Shown: piece after piece, positions 43,961-52,865 of the stretch
How positions within the stretch are numbered: the stretch's first letter is position 1
How the letters are laid out: every line of letters begins with the position of its first letter
Source of the DNA: Streptomyces xiamenensis
GTDB taxonomy: Bacteria; Actinomycetota; Actinomycetes; Streptomycetales; Streptomycetaceae
NCBI RefSeq assembly: GCF_000993785.3
Contig: NZ_CP009922.3
Coordinates: 1,116,001 to 1,180,000, forward strand
DNA: 64,000 nucleotides
Direction: 5' to 3'
Made by a program: the position numbers and the translations under genes
The notes under the pieces: generated by a model
Database searches by the model: none
What the model was told of the DNA's origin: nothing
The model's input: the letters and a program-made list of their open reading frames with translations, nothing else

Positions 43961-45928
43961 ATGGGGCACCACTCATCACCCGCAGCCGTCATCGAGCGGC
44001 TGCTGAACGGCGGCGAGCCGTTCGCCCTCCTGCACCGGCGCACCCCGGGGCGGGTGCGCTCCGGCGAGGGCACCATCGAGGTACTGACCGGCCCGGTCCA
44101 CGAGGTCGACCGGATCGGCGCCCTCCCGCTGCCCGAGCGGCCCGGCATCGGGGCGCTGGCCCTGATTCCGTTCCGGCAGATCGCCGAGCGCGGCTTCGAG
44201 GTCACCGACGACGGCACCCCGCTGTCCGTCCTGGTCCCGGACCGGGTGGAGGAGCTGCCGCTGGCGCGGGCCCTCGACGCGCTGCCCGCGCACGCCGTCT
44301 CCGTCGCCGAGGGCCGTTTCGACGTCGACGACCCGGCGTACGAGGAGATCGTGCGCACCGTGCTGCGCGAGGAGATCGGCGCGGGTCAGGGCGCCAACTT
44401 CGTGATCCGGCGGACGTTCACCGGCCGTATCGACGGCTTCGCCCGGCGGGACGCGCTCGCCCTCTTCCGCCGGCTGCTGGCCGGCGAACGCGGCGCGTAC
44501 TGGACGTTCGTGGTGCACACCGGCGAGCGCACCCTGGTCGGCGCCAGCCCCGAGGTGCACGTGAGGATGCGCGGCGGCACCGTCGTCATGAACCCCATCA
44601 GCGGCACCTACCGCTACCCGGCCACCGGACCCGACCCGCAGGGGCTGCTGGACTTCCTCGGCGACCCCAAGGAGATCGAGGAACTGTCGATGGTCGTCGA
44701 CGAGGAGCTGAAGATGATGTGCGCGGTCGGCGACCGGGGCGGGGTGGTGATCGGCCCCCGGCTGAAGGAGATGGCGCATCTGGCGCACACCGAGTACGAA
44801 CTGCGCGGGCGCAGCACCCTGGACGTGCGCGAGGTCCTGCGCGAGACGATGTTCGCCGCCACCGTCACCGGCAGCCCGGTGGAGAACGCCTGCCGGGTCA
44901 TCCGCCGCCACGAGCCGACCGGACGCGGCTACTACGGGGCCGCGCTCGCGCTGCTGGGGCACGACGCCACCGGGACCCAGACCCTGGATTCACCGATCCT
45001 CATCCGCACCGTGGACATCGCGCCCGACGGGGCGCTGCGGCTGCCGGTCGGCGCCACCCTGGTGCGCGGTTCCGACCCGGCCGGCGAGGTCGCCGAGACG
45101 CACGCCAAGGCCGCCGGGGTGCTGGCCGCACTAGGGCAGCCGGTGACCGCGGCCCCCGGCGAGCGGCCGGTACGGGGTGCCTCCGCCGCGCCCGCCGCCC
45201 CCGCGGGCCGCGCCCTGGCCGCCGACCCCCGGGTGCGGGCCGCCCTGGACGGCCGCCGCGCCGGCCTCGCGCCGTTCTGGCTGCGGATGCAGGACCTCGC
45301 CCCGCGCCGCCCCACCGGGAGCGGGCGGGTGCTGGTGGTCGACGGCGAGGACACCTTCACCACGATGCTCGCCCACCTGCTGCGCACCACCGGCGCCGAC
45401 GTCACGGTGGAACGCTACGACGCCCCCGGGCTGCCCGCCCGCGCCGCCGCCCACCCCGGGCCCGTGGTGCTGGGCCCCGGACCCGGCGACCCCAACGACA
45501 CCGCCGACCCCAAGATGCGGCTGCTGCGGACGCTGACGGCCACCCTGCTGGCCGGGCCGCACCCCGGCGGCGTCCTCGGGGTCTGCCTGGGCCACGAGCT
45601 GATCGCCGCCGAACTCGGCCTGGAACTCCTCCGGAAGGCACATCCGTTCCAGGGGGCACAGGAGCGGATCGACTTCTTCGGCCGGCCCGAGACCGTCGGC
45701 TGCTACAACTCGTTCACCGCCCGCTGCGATCAGGACACCGCGCACGAACTGCGCGCGCACGCCATCGAGGTCAGCCGCGACGAGGCCACCGGGGACGTGT
45801 ACGCGCTGCGCGGGGAGGGCTTCGCCTCCGTGCAGTTCCATCCCGAGTCGGTGCTGACCCTGGGCGGCCCGGCGATCGTCGCCGAGCTGCTGGATCACTC
45901 GGTGTCGAGTCCGCGTTCGATCGCGTAG
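43961..45928 (+). CDS. trpEG: Fused anthranilate synthase TrpE-TrpG
   Basis: The enzyme makes anthranilate from chorismate and glutamine. The TrpE half (about 1-400) has GANFVIRRTFTG, NPISGTYRYP, KEIEELSMVVDEELKMM and GSPVENACRVIRRHEPTGRGYYG. After an Ala/Pro linker, the glutamine amidotransferase half has VLVVDGEDTFTTMLAHLL, the nucleophile in GVCLGHEL and FASVQFHPES. It has 655 aa. Fused forms occur in primary tryptophan synthesis and, as PhzE-like proteins, in phenazine pathways; the attenuator with Trp codons favours the former. Its end overlaps a convergent regulator by 34 nt. Confidence 0.93.
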   Translation: MGHHSSPAAVIERLLNGGEPFALLHRRTPGRVRSGEGTIEVLTGPVHEVDRIGALPLPERPGIGALALIPFRQIAERGFEVTDDGTPLSVLVPDRVEELPLARALDALPAHAVSVAEGRFDVDDPAYEEIVRTVLREEIGAGQGANFVIRRTFTGRIDGFARRDALALFRRLLAGERGAYWTFVVHTGERTLVGASPEVHVRMRGGTVVMNPISGTYRYPATGPDPQGLLDFLGDPKEIEELSMVVDEELKMMCAVGDRGGVVIGPRLKEMAHLAHTEYELRGRSTLDVREVLRETMFAATVTGSPVENACRVIRRHEPTGRGYYGAALALLGHDATGTQTLDSPILIRTVDIAPDGALRLPVGATLVRGSDPAGEVAETHAKAAGVLAALGQPVTAAPGERPVRGASAAPAAPAGRALAADPRVRAALDGRRAGLAPFWLRMQDLAPRRPTGSGRVLVVDGEDTFTTMLAHLLRTTGADVTVERYDAPGLPARAAAHPGPVVLGPGPGDPNDTADPKMRLLRTLTATLLAGPHPGGVLGVCLGHELIAAELGLELLRKAHPFQGAQERIDFFGRPETVGCYNSFTARCDQDTAHELRAHAIEVSRDEATGDVYALRGEGFASVQFHPESVLTLGGPAIVAELLDHSVSSPRSIA

Positions 45929-46581
45929 CGCACCAGCTCCACCCGGCTGTGCAGTTGCAGCTTGCCGAGGGTGTTCTGCACATGGTTCTGCACGGTGCGG
46001 TGCGAGATCACCAGCCGGTCGGCGATCTGCCGGTAGGTGAGCCCCTTGGCGACCAGCCGCAGCACCTCCGTCTCCCGCTCGGTCAGCTGCGGCACTTCAA
46101 GGCCGCCCCCGCTCCCCGGGGGCGGCCCCGAGGCCAGCCGCCGGTACTCCCCCAGCACCAGGCCGGCCAGGCCGGGGGTGAAGACCGGATCGCCCCCGGC
46201 GGTCCGCCGCACGGCCTCGGCCAGTTCCTCGGCGCTGGCCGACTTCACCAGGTAGCCGGTGGCACCGGCCTTCACCGCCTCCAGCACGTCCTCCTGCTCA
46301 CCGCTGGCCGACAGCACCAGCACCCGGGGCCCCTGCTCGCCGCCCGCCCCGGGAGCGCCGGCCAGCCGCCGGCACACCTCCGCCCCGGGCAGCCCCGGCA
46401 GGTTCAGGTCGAGCACCAGCACGTCGGGGCGTACCGCCCGGGCCCGGCGCACCGCCTGCGGGCCGTCCCCCGCGGTGGCCACCACGTCGAACCCGGCCGC
46501 CCCCAGATCCCTGGCGACCGCGTCACGCCACATCGGATGGTCGTCCACGACCATCACCGTCACCGGCTGTCCCGCGCTCAC
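45895..46581 (-). CDS. NarL/LuxR-type response regulator
   Basis: The receiver domain has D13-D14 and the phosphoacceptor D58 (VLVLDLNLPG), then SASGEQEDVLEAVKAGATGYLVKSASAEEL. The C-terminal LuxR helix-turn-helix reads LTERETEVLRLVAKGLTYRQIADRLVISHRTVQNHVQN. GTG 46579-46581 overlaps the kinase stop by 4 nt; I prefer it to an ATG six codons earlier. It has 228 aa. It forms a coupled two-component pair with the kinase upstream, similar in type to MacRS of Streptomyces. Confidence 0.93.
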   Translation of the reverse strand: MSAGQPVTVMVVDDHPMWRDAVARDLGAAGFDVVATAGDGPQAVRRARAVRPDVLVLDLNLPGLPGAEVCRRLAGAPGAGGEQGPRVLVLSASGEQEDVLEAVKAGATGYLVKSASAEELAEAVRRTAGGDPVFTPGLAGLVLGEYRRLASGPPPGSGGGLEVPQLTERETEVLRLVAKGLTYRQIADRLVISHRTVQNHVQNTLGKLQLHSRVELVRYAIERGLDTE

Positions 46582-47846
46582 CGGCCGGCCTCCTTCCACC
46601 CGCGCTTGCGGGGCAGCCGCAGCTCCACCTCGGTGCCCTGCCCGGGCACCGAGATCCAGCGCGCGCTGCCGCCCAGCTCCCGCATCCGTCCCCGGATGGA
46701 CAGCGCCGCGCCCATCCGGCCCTCGGCCTCCGCCGCCGCCAGCCGCCCCTCGGGGATGCCGGGGCCGTCGTCGCGCACCGTCACGGTGATCTCCTCCGGC
46801 TCGTCCTCCAGCAGAATCCAGGCGGCCGCCGGCTCCCCCGCCGGGCCGCCCGCGTGGCTGCGCACATTGTCCAGGGCTGCGCCGACGGCGGCGGCCACGG
46901 TCCGTGCGGTGTCCGCCGGCAGCGGTACGGGGCAGCCGGGGCCCGCGTACGTGACGGGCCCGCCGGGGCCGCCCGCCGCGAGGGTGAGCAGCGTGCGCAG
47001 ATCGATCTCGGCGTCCGGGTCCCCCGGGGCCGCGTGCCGCTCCCCGGAGAGGAGCCCGTCGAAGGCCGCGCCCGGTGGCGGCCCGCCCGCGCCCTCCTGC
47101 CGCTGCCCGGTGACCAGTGCCCGCAGCGCCACCTCCTGGTCGCCCGCCAGCCGCCCCAGCTCGGCGGCCTCACCGCCGATGGCCGTGCCGCGCCGCTGGA
47201 CCATGGCCAGCACCTGGAGCACGCTGTCGTGGATGTCCCGGGCCAGCCGTTCGCGCTCCCGGTTCGCGGCCTCGATCCGCAGCGCCCTGGCCAGGGTGCG
47301 CTCGCTGGCCCGCGCCACCTCCACCACGTAGCCGATCGCGATGCTCGCCACGCACACCAGCAGCACGTTGTGCAGCGCGCTGCGCGAGAAGTGCCCGTCC
47401 TCCAGCAGATTGGCGGCGCCCACCAGCGCGGAGCCGAACGCGGCCCACCGCCAGCCGCTCTTGATGGCCACCGCGATCACCGGGCCCGCCACCCAGATCG
47501 AGGGCAGGGTGGGCCCCACCCGGCCGGCGGGATCGGCCAGCGAGCTGAGCAGGATGCCGCTCACCGCCATCGTCAGGTCCGCCGTCAGGAACCGGCCCGT
47601 GCAGCGCTCGGCCGAGGAGACGCTCGGCAGGGTCAGCAGGGTCCAGGCCGTCAGCAGCGCGAGGTAGCCGACGCCGAGCAGCGGCCGGCCGTAGTCCCGG
47701 TAGCCGAGCGCGAACACCGCCAGCGCGTAGCCGAGGGTGACCACCCGGTACCCGGTGAGCGCCCGCCACAGCGGCTGCTCCACCGATATGCCCGAGGACG
47801 GCTCCGCCGTGCCCCGGTCCTCCCCCGCCTGCGCCTTGTCAGCCAT
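46578..47846 (-). CDS. MacS-like sensor histidine kinase
   Basis: The 422 aa kinase has an N-terminal membrane domain with about five or six helices (residues 33-175) of the MacS sensor type. The HisKA_3-type dimerisation box has H206 in RLARDIHDSVLQVLAMV. A divergent HATPase domain has ALDNVRSHAG and VRDDGPGIPEG, but the usual N-box HA-AS motif is altered. It pairs with the overlapping LuxR-type regulator. The signal is unknown; MacRS relatives respond to membrane stress in morphogenesis. Confidence 0.9.
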   Translation of the reverse strand: MADKAQAGEDRGTAEPSSGISVEQPLWRALTGYRVVTLGYALAVFALGYRDYGRPLLGVGYLALLTAWTLLTLPSVSSAERCTGRFLTADLTMAVSGILLSSLADPAGRVGPTLPSIWVAGPVIAVAIKSGWRWAAFGSALVGAANLLEDGHFSRSALHNVLLVCVASIAIGYVVEVARASERTLARALRIEAANRERERLARDIHDSVLQVLAMVQRRGTAIGGEAAELGRLAGDQEVALRALVTGQRQEGAGGPPPGAAFDGLLSGERHAAPGDPDAEIDLRTLLTLAAGGPGGPVTYAGPGCPVPLPADTARTVAAAVGAALDNVRSHAGGPAGEPAAAWILLEDEPEEITVTVRDDGPGIPEGRLAAAEAEGRMGAALSIRGRMRELGGSARWISVPGQGTEVELRLPRKRGWKEAGR

Positions 47847-47865
47847 CCGCCGGTGACCCTCCCCC

Positions 47866-48594
47866 TCAGTCCGGCGAGGCTTCCTTGGCCTCCGCCTTCT
47901 TCCGCTTCGCCTCCTCCTCCATGGCCTTCTTGACCACCGAGGCGTAGGTGTCCACGTACTCCTGTCCGGACAGCTTCATGATCGCGTACATCACCTCGTC
48001 GGTGACCGAACGCAGGATGAAGCGATCCCCCTCCATGCCCTGATAGCGGCTGAAGTCCAGCGGCGCGCCGATCCGGATGCCGGGGCGCATCAGCTTGGGC
48101 ATCACCTTCCCGGGCGGCTGGATCTTCTCGGTGTCGATCATGGCCACCGGCAGGACGGGCGCGCCCGTCGCCAGCGCGACCCGGGCCAGACCGCCGGGCC
48201 GGCCCCGGTACAGGCGGCCGTCCGGGGAACGGGTGCCCTCCGGGTAGATGCCGAACAGTTCGCCGCGCTCGATGACCGCTATGCCGCTGCGCACCGCCGC
48301 CTCGCCCGCCCCGCGGGTGCCGGAGCGGTCCACCGGAAGCTGCCCGACGCCCTTGAAGAACGCCGCCGTCAGCTTCCCCTTGACCCCGGGGGAGGTGAAG
48401 TACTCGGATTTCGCGATGAAGGTGACCTTGCGGTCCAGCACCACGGGGAGGAAGAAGGAGTCCGAGAAGGACAGGTGATTGCTCGCCAGGATCGCGGGCC
48501 CTTCGGAGGGCACATGCTCCAGCCCCTCCACCCATGGTCGGAAGGCCAGCTTCAGCCCTGCTCCGACGGAAATCTTCATCGCGCCGTACAGCAC
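47866..48594 (-). CDS. PlsC-type 1-acylglycerol-3-phosphate acyltransferase
   Basis: The enzyme acylates lysophosphatidate in phospholipid synthesis at the membrane. The catalytic His-Asp motif is H40-x4-D45 in SNHLSFSDS. FPEGTRS-type block III reads YPEGTRSPDG, and block IV is ATGAPVLPVAM. The C-terminus is a Lys/Glu-rich helix. GTG 48592-48594 follows GGAGG by 8 nt. It has 242 aa. It lies 19 nt upstream of the sensor kinase, so they may share a transcript. Confidence 0.9.
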   Translation of the reverse strand: MLYGAMKISVGAGLKLAFRPWVEGLEHVPSEGPAILASNHLSFSDSFFLPVVLDRKVTFIAKSEYFTSPGVKGKLTAAFFKGVGQLPVDRSGTRGAGEAAVRSGIAVIERGELFGIYPEGTRSPDGRLYRGRPGGLARVALATGAPVLPVAMIDTEKIQPPGKVMPKLMRPGIRIGAPLDFSRYQGMEGDRFILRSVTDEVMYAIMKLSGQEYVDTYASVVKKAMEEEAKRKKAEAKEASPD

Positions 48595-48705
48595 TCCGCC
48601 AACCTCCTGTGTTCTTTCGTGCCCGACCCTACTGGGGATTTACTGTTCTTGGCGCCTCCGGGCCCACGTAGGCTGGCCGCACCCCCGCACCGAACGGAGG
48701 CCCCC

Positions 48706-49488
48706 ATGCCCCTGCTGAGCGGAGCCGAACCCTTCTCCCACGCGGGGTCGGCCACCGGTGTGCTGCTGTGCCACGGCTTCACCGGCACCCCGCAGCCCCT
48801 GCGGCCCTGGGCACGGCACCTGGCCGAACGCGGTCACACCGTGGCTCTGCCGCTGCTCCCGGGGCACGGCACCGCGCAGCGGGATCTGCGGGTGACCGGC
48901 TGGCAGGACTGGTACGCGGCCGTCGACCGTGAACTGCGGGAGCTGCGGGACCGCTGCGAGCGGGTGTTCGTGTGCGGCCTGTCGATGGGCGGCACGCTGG
49001 CGCTGCGGCTGGCCGCCCTGCACGGGGACCGGATCGCCGGCGTCGCGGTCGTCAACCCGGCGATCACCTTCCCGCGCGTCCAGGGGTTCGCGCTGCCGCT
49101 GCTGCGGCACGTGCTGCCCAGTGCGCGCGGGGTGGTCGGAGACATCCGCAGGCCGGACGCCCCGGCCGAGGTCGGCTACGACCGGGTGCCTCTGCCCGCG
49201 GCGTACGCGCTGCGGCAGCTGGTGCATCTGGTACGCGGCGAACTGCCGCAGGTCACGCAGCCGCTGCTGCTGATGCACAGCGCGGTCGACCATGTGGTGC
49301 CACCGGGTGACTCGGCCGTGGTGCTGGGTTCGGTGTCCTCCACGGATGTCACCGAGCTGGTGCTGGAGAACAGCTATCACGTGGCCACCCTGGACCATGA
49401 CGCGGAGCGTATCTTTCAGGAGACGGACGCCTTCATCACCCGCGTCATCCGCCCCGCGACGAGGAAGACCGCCAGTGACGGAACGTGA
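48706..49488 (+). CDS. Alpha/beta hydrolase, carboxylesterase Est30 type
   Basis: The 260 aa hydrolase starts MPLLSGAEPFSHAG. It has the oxyanion region VLLCHGFTGTPQPLRPWARHLAERGHTV, the nucleophile Ser in VCGLSMGGTLALRLA, Asp in LLMHSAVDHVVPP and His in ENSYHVATLDHD. This is the pattern of Geobacillus Est30-like short-chain esterases. ATG 48706 follows ACGGAGG. It overlaps the next gene by 14 nt and is divergent from plsC. Confidence 0.9.
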   Translation: MPLLSGAEPFSHAGSATGVLLCHGFTGTPQPLRPWARHLAERGHTVALPLLPGHGTAQRDLRVTGWQDWYAAVDRELRELRDRCERVFVCGLSMGGTLALRLAALHGDRIAGVAVVNPAITFPRVQGFALPLLRHVLPSARGVVGDIRRPDAPAEVGYDRVPLPAAYALRQLVHLVRGELPQVTQPLLLMHSAVDHVVPPGDSAVVLGSVSSTDVTELVLENSYHVATLDHDAERIFQETDAFITRVIRPATRKTASDGT

Positions 49489-50095
49489 CCAGGAGCGCGG
49501 CGACGGCCGCGACCCGATCGACGAGGAAGCCGCCTGGGCTCAGATCGTCGCCGGATACGGCGAGGAGCCGGCCGATCCGCCCGGGGTCTGGCCCAAGGGC
49601 GACGAGCTGGATCTGACCGACACCGTGGACCGGGTGCCGCCCGCCGAGCCGGACCGGGAGTCCGGCGCGGAGGCCGGCGGGACGGGTGTGTCCGGTGGGA
49701 CCGGTACGGCCGGTGCCGAAGCCGGTGGGACCGGTGCGGCCGGCGCGGAGAGCGGCAAGGAGGGCGGCGGCACCGTCTCCGGTACGGGTACCGGCGCGTG
49801 GTCCGGCAGCGGCCCGCGCGACTGGGGTCCCGGCGAGGACCCCGACGGCGACCACTTCGTCCCGCCGGACCCGCCGCCGCTGCCCGAGACGGACCTGACC
49901 ACGAAGCTCGCCTGGGTGGCGGTGCTGGGCGGGCCGCTGCTGCTGCTCGGCTCGGTGCTCCTCCAGCAGGAGATGACCTGGTGGATCGTCACCCTGGGGG
50001 TCGGCGGTTTCCTGGGTGGCTTCGCCACGCTGATCTCGCGGATGCGGGACGGCGACGACGACTGGACGGACCCGGGCAGCGGCGCCGTGGTCTGA
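49475..50095 (+). CDS. Uncharacterised membrane protein with Gly/Thr-rich N-terminal region
   Basis: The 206 aa protein begins MTERDQERGDGRDPIDEEAAWAQIVAGYGEEP. A low-complexity Gly/Ala/Thr stretch (about 65-110, GGTGVSGGTGTAG units) follows, then two membrane helices (LAWVAVLGGPLLLLGSVLL and WWIVTLGVGGFLGGFATLI) and an acidic tail (MRDGDDDWTDPGS). I recognise no named domain, but the short N-terminal motif and the terminal helices look conserved among Streptomyces. GTG 49475 lies inside the esterase gene, so the two are coupled. Confidence 0.7.
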   Translation: MTERDQERGDGRDPIDEEAAWAQIVAGYGEEPADPPGVWPKGDELDLTDTVDRVPPAEPDRESGAEAGGTGVSGGTGTAGAEAGGTGAAGAESGKEGGGTVSGTGTGAWSGSGPRDWGPGEDPDGDHFVPPDPPPLPETDLTTKLAWVAVLGGPLLLLGSVLLQQEMTWWIVTLGVGGFLGGFATLISRMRDGDDDWTDPGSGAVV

Positions 50096-50105
50096 CGGGG
50101 CAGCC

Positions 50106-50813
50106 TCAGGGCACCCGGAGGGTGGCCAGGACCGGCAGATGGTCACTGGCGGCGCGCAGATCGTGCTCCGTGACGCCGGGGTGGCCGAGCGGGACGCCGC
50201 ACTCCTCCACGGTGACCCGTTCGGTGCTGAGCACGGCGTCGATACGGCTGACCGCGCCGGTGGCGGGGTACGTGTGCTCCCCGCCCCGGGGAGCGGCGGC
50301 CCAGCCGTCAGTGAGATCGCGGGTGAGATACCGGAAGGCCGCGCCCCGCGGCGGCTCGTTGAGGTCGCCCGCCAGTACGGCGGCGGGCGCGCCGAGCCCC
50401 GCCAACTGCTCCCGTACCAGCGGCGCGTGCCGGCGCCGCTCGGCGGCACGCAGCCCCAGATGGCAGCTGACCACGGCCAGCCGGGCGCCGGCGCCGAAGC
50501 GCAGGACGGCGCAGGCCAGTCCGCGCCGGTGCAGCCCGGGAGTGTACGGGAGGGTCACCTCCGCCACCCGCTCCACCGTCGGCCGCAGGGTGCTCATGAT
50601 CATGGTGCCGCAGGTCGGGGCGCCCCCGCTGACGTACAGCAGCCCGGTGGCCCGCCCCAGCCGCAGGGCCCGGCGCCGCCATCCGGCGAACCGGGGCGCC
50701 TCCTGGACGGCGACCACATCCGGTGCGCAGGCCCGGATCACCCGGGCCAGCGCGGCGGTGTCATCACGCAACGAGCGGACGTTGTAGCTGAGCAGGCGCA
50801 CGACGGCGGGCAT
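50106..50813 (-). CDS. Endonuclease/exonuclease/phosphatase family protein
   Basis: The fold of DNase I, sphingomyelinase and inositol phosphatases is shown by LLSYNVRSL (Asn), VVAVQEAPRF (Glu), VVSCHLGL (His), LAGDLNEPP (Asp, Asn) and the terminal ASDHLPVLATL (Asp-His). All metal and catalytic positions are present. It has 235 aa and no signal peptide. A TAGCCT hexamer (50821-50826, minus) ends 7 nt before the ATG, so the transcript may be leaderless. The substrate cannot be inferred. Confidence 0.85.
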   Translation of the reverse strand: MPAVVRLLSYNVRSLRDDTAALARVIRACAPDVVAVQEAPRFAGWRRRALRLGRATGLLYVSGGAPTCGTMIMSTLRPTVERVAEVTLPYTPGLHRRGLACAVLRFGAGARLAVVSCHLGLRAAERRRHAPLVREQLAGLGAPAAVLAGDLNEPPRGAAFRYLTRDLTDGWAAAPRGGEHTYPATGAVSRIDAVLSTERVTVEECGVPLGHPGVTEHDLRAASDHLPVLATLRVP

Positions 50814-50820
50814 ACGCCCG

Positions 50821-50826
50821 AGGCTA
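50821..50826 (-). promoter_or_regulatory. -10 element of the EEP-family gene (leaderless type)
   Basis: TAGCCT on the minus strand ends 7 nt before the ATG at 50811-50813 and no SD intervenes. Confidence 0.4.
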
Positions 50827-50883
50827 GCGCCGGTGCACGCCCGGCGGTGGAATGCCGGGGCCCTCAGCGCGGTTGATCGCGTC

Positions 50884-51339
50884 ATGACGGATCGACCCGG
50901 GCCCCGCTCCCTCACCGACGACGCGCTGTCCGCGCTGCTGGCCGCCCAGCGGTTCGGCACCGTGGCCACCGTGCGGCGCAGCGGCCACCCGCACCTGACC
51001 ACGATGCTGTACCACTGGGACCCGGCGGCCCGCGTCGTGCGGATCTCCACCACGGCCGACCGCGCCAAGCCCGGGCACATCCGCCGCGACCCGCACGCCG
51101 CCCTGCATGTGCCGGGCGGCGACGTGTGGTCGTTCGCGGTCGCCGAGGGCGAGGCCGAGGTCTCGGAGATCACCACGAGCCCGGGCGACGCGGTCGGCCG
51201 CGAACTGCTCGACATGCTGCCGGCCGACCTGCGGCCCGCGGACGAGAGCGCGTTCCTGGAGCAGCAGGTCGCCGAACGCCGGGTGGTCATCCGGCTGCAC
51301 GTGCGCCGCCTGTACGGGACGGCGCTCGAGGTGGGCTGA
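50884..51339 (+). CDS. PPOX-type FMN/F420-binding family protein
   Basis: The 151 aa split-barrel protein has LSALLAAQRFGTVATVRRSGHPHLTTMLYHWDP, then ISTTADRAKPGHIRRDPHAALHVPG, the pattern of actinobacterial pyridoxamine-5-phosphate-oxidase-like proteins, many of which use F420. RRVVIRLHVRRLYGTALEVG ends the protein. The substrate is unknown. It is divergent from the EEP gene and convergent with glucokinase. Confidence 0.85.
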   Translation: MTDRPGPRSLTDDALSALLAAQRFGTVATVRRSGHPHLTTMLYHWDPAARVVRISTTADRAKPGHIRRDPHAALHVPGGDVWSFAVAEGEAEVSEITTSPGDAVGRELLDMLPADLRPADESAFLEQQVAERRVVIRLHVRRLYGTALEVG

Positions 51340-51390
51340 CGGCAGCCGGGTGCGGGCCGGCCGGGCCGGGCGGAACCCGTCGGAGAAGCC

Positions 51391-52332
51391 CTAACCCTGG
51401 CGGGCCAGGTCCGCCGCGCCGACCAGGCCGGCGCGGCCGCCGAGCTGGGCGGCCACCACCTGGGCGTGCGGCCGGTAGCGGCTGCCGACCAGCCAGCGCC
51501 GGAAGGACTTGCGGATCGGCTCCAGGACCAGGTCGCCCTCGTCCGAGACGCCGCCGCCCACGATGAAGGCGGAGGGGTCGAACAGGGAGGCCAGGTCGGC
51601 GAGCCCGGCACCGGCCCAACGGGCCAGTTCGCGGAAGGAGTCGATGGCCACCGGGTCGCCCTGCCGCGCGGCGGCGGAGACATGGCGGCCCTCGATGCCC
51701 TCGGGGGTGCCGTCCCCCTCCGCCAGCAGGATGCTCGCGGCCTCGGGGGTGGCGCTGGCCCGCTGCCGGGCGTAGCGCACCAGGGCGCGGCCCGACGCGT
51801 ACTGCTCCCAGCAGCCCTGGCTTCCGCAGCCGCACAGCAGGCCGTCCGGTACCACCCGGATGTGGCCGAACTCGCCCGCGACGCCGAACCGTCCGCGGTA
51901 GAGCCGGCCGCCCATGATGATGCCGCCGCCCAGGCCCGTGCCGAGGGTGATGACGACGACGTCGTCGTGCCCGGCGCCCGCGCCGAAGCGGTACTCGCCC
52001 CAGGCTGCGGCGTTGGCGTCGTTCTCGACGACGACCGAGAGCCCGACGCGCTGTTCGACCTTGTCCTTGAGGGCCTCGTGGCGCCACTTGATGTTCGGGG
52101 CGAACAGGACCGTGGCGCGCTTGTCGTCGACGTAGCCGGCCGCGCCGATGCCCACGGCCTCGCACTTGCTGCCGCGTCCCACGGTCTTGACGGCCTCGGC
52201 GATGGCCTCCACCACTCCCTCGGGGGTGGGCGGCGTGGGCACGGTGCTGGTGTCGAGGATCGTGCCCTCTTCGTCGACCACACCGGCCGCGATCTTGGTG
52301 CCGCCGATGTCAACGCCGATGGTCAGTCCCAT
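51391..52332 (-). CDS. glkA: ROK family glucokinase
   Basis: The enzyme phosphorylates glucose and in Streptomyces GlkA is also needed for carbon catabolite repression. The 313 aa protein has the phosphate loop IGVDIGGTKIAAGVVD, VVENDANAAAWGEY, ITLGTGLGGGII, GEFGHIRV and the ROK zinc motif CGCGSQGCWEQYASG. The start ATG follows GAGGAT. Upstream, 53 nt away, is a SCO2127-like gene, the same arrangement as in S. coelicolor. Confidence 0.96.
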   Translation of the reverse strand: MGLTIGVDIGGTKIAAGVVDEEGTILDTSTVPTPPTPEGVVEAIAEAVKTVGRGSKCEAVGIGAAGYVDDKRATVLFAPNIKWRHEALKDKVEQRVGLSVVVENDANAAAWGEYRFGAGAGHDDVVVITLGTGLGGGIIMGGRLYRGRFGVAGEFGHIRVVPDGLLCGCGSQGCWEQYASGRALVRYARQRASATPEAASILLAEGDGTPEGIEGRHVSAAARQGDPVAIDSFRELARWAGAGLADLASLFDPSAFIVGGGVSDEGDLVLEPIRKSFRRWLVGSRYRPHAQVVAAQLGGRAGLVGAADLARQG

Positions 52333-52385
52333 GAAATCCTCGATAAGGTCAGTCGGTCCCCGCCGGCGAACACCGTACCTCGCGA

Positions 52386-52823
52386 TCAGTCCAGATCAAT
52401 GCGCTGGGCCGGACCGGAAGGTTCCTCTCCGTCACGGTCGTCACGAGCGTCGCGGGCGTCACCGCGCTCCTCGGCCCCGAGCCCGTCCTCGGTGCTCTGC
52501 CGCTGGTACCCGATCACCGCGGCCCGGTAGGCGGCCACGAGTTCGGCGCCCGCGTTGGACAGGTGCTGGAGCACGTCGGGGTTGACCGCCGACCGGGCGC
52601 GGGCGGCCAGCAGTGTGGCGTCCGCCCCGAACCGGGCCCCGATCCGCCCCGCCTCCTCGGTGATCGCCGTCATGAGCTTGCGCAGTTCCTCGGCGGTGTC
52701 CCCGTGCGAGGACTGTCCGGTGCGTTCGCGGAACCGGGCCCGCTCGGCGGCGAGATCTTCCGCGCAGGCCTGTTCCCAGGCGTGCGGGTCGGCGTCGGAT
52801 GGCTGCTCGGTGGGTTCGCTCAT
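52386..52823 (-). CDS. SCO2127-like protein (DUF5304)
   Basis: The 145 aa protein is acidic and helical: DPHAWEQACAEDLAAERARFRERTG, then ELRKLMTAITEEAGRIGARFG, and a charged low-complexity C-terminus (GDARDARDDRDGEEP). There is no membrane segment. In Streptomyces the gene upstream of glkA (sco2127) has been reported to raise glucokinase activity and glucose repression; the assignment here is by position and by the overall sequence character. Molecular function is unknown. Confidence 0.65.
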   Translation of the reverse strand: MSEPTEQPSDADPHAWEQACAEDLAAERARFRERTGQSSHGDTAEELRKLMTAITEEAGRIGARFGADATLLAARARSAVNPDVLQHLSNAGAELVAAYRAAVIGYQRQSTEDGLGAEERGDARDARDDRDGEEPSGPAQRIDLD

Positions 52824-52865
52824 GGCGTTCTCCTGGCACAGCTGCGCGTCGTGGATTCCCCGACG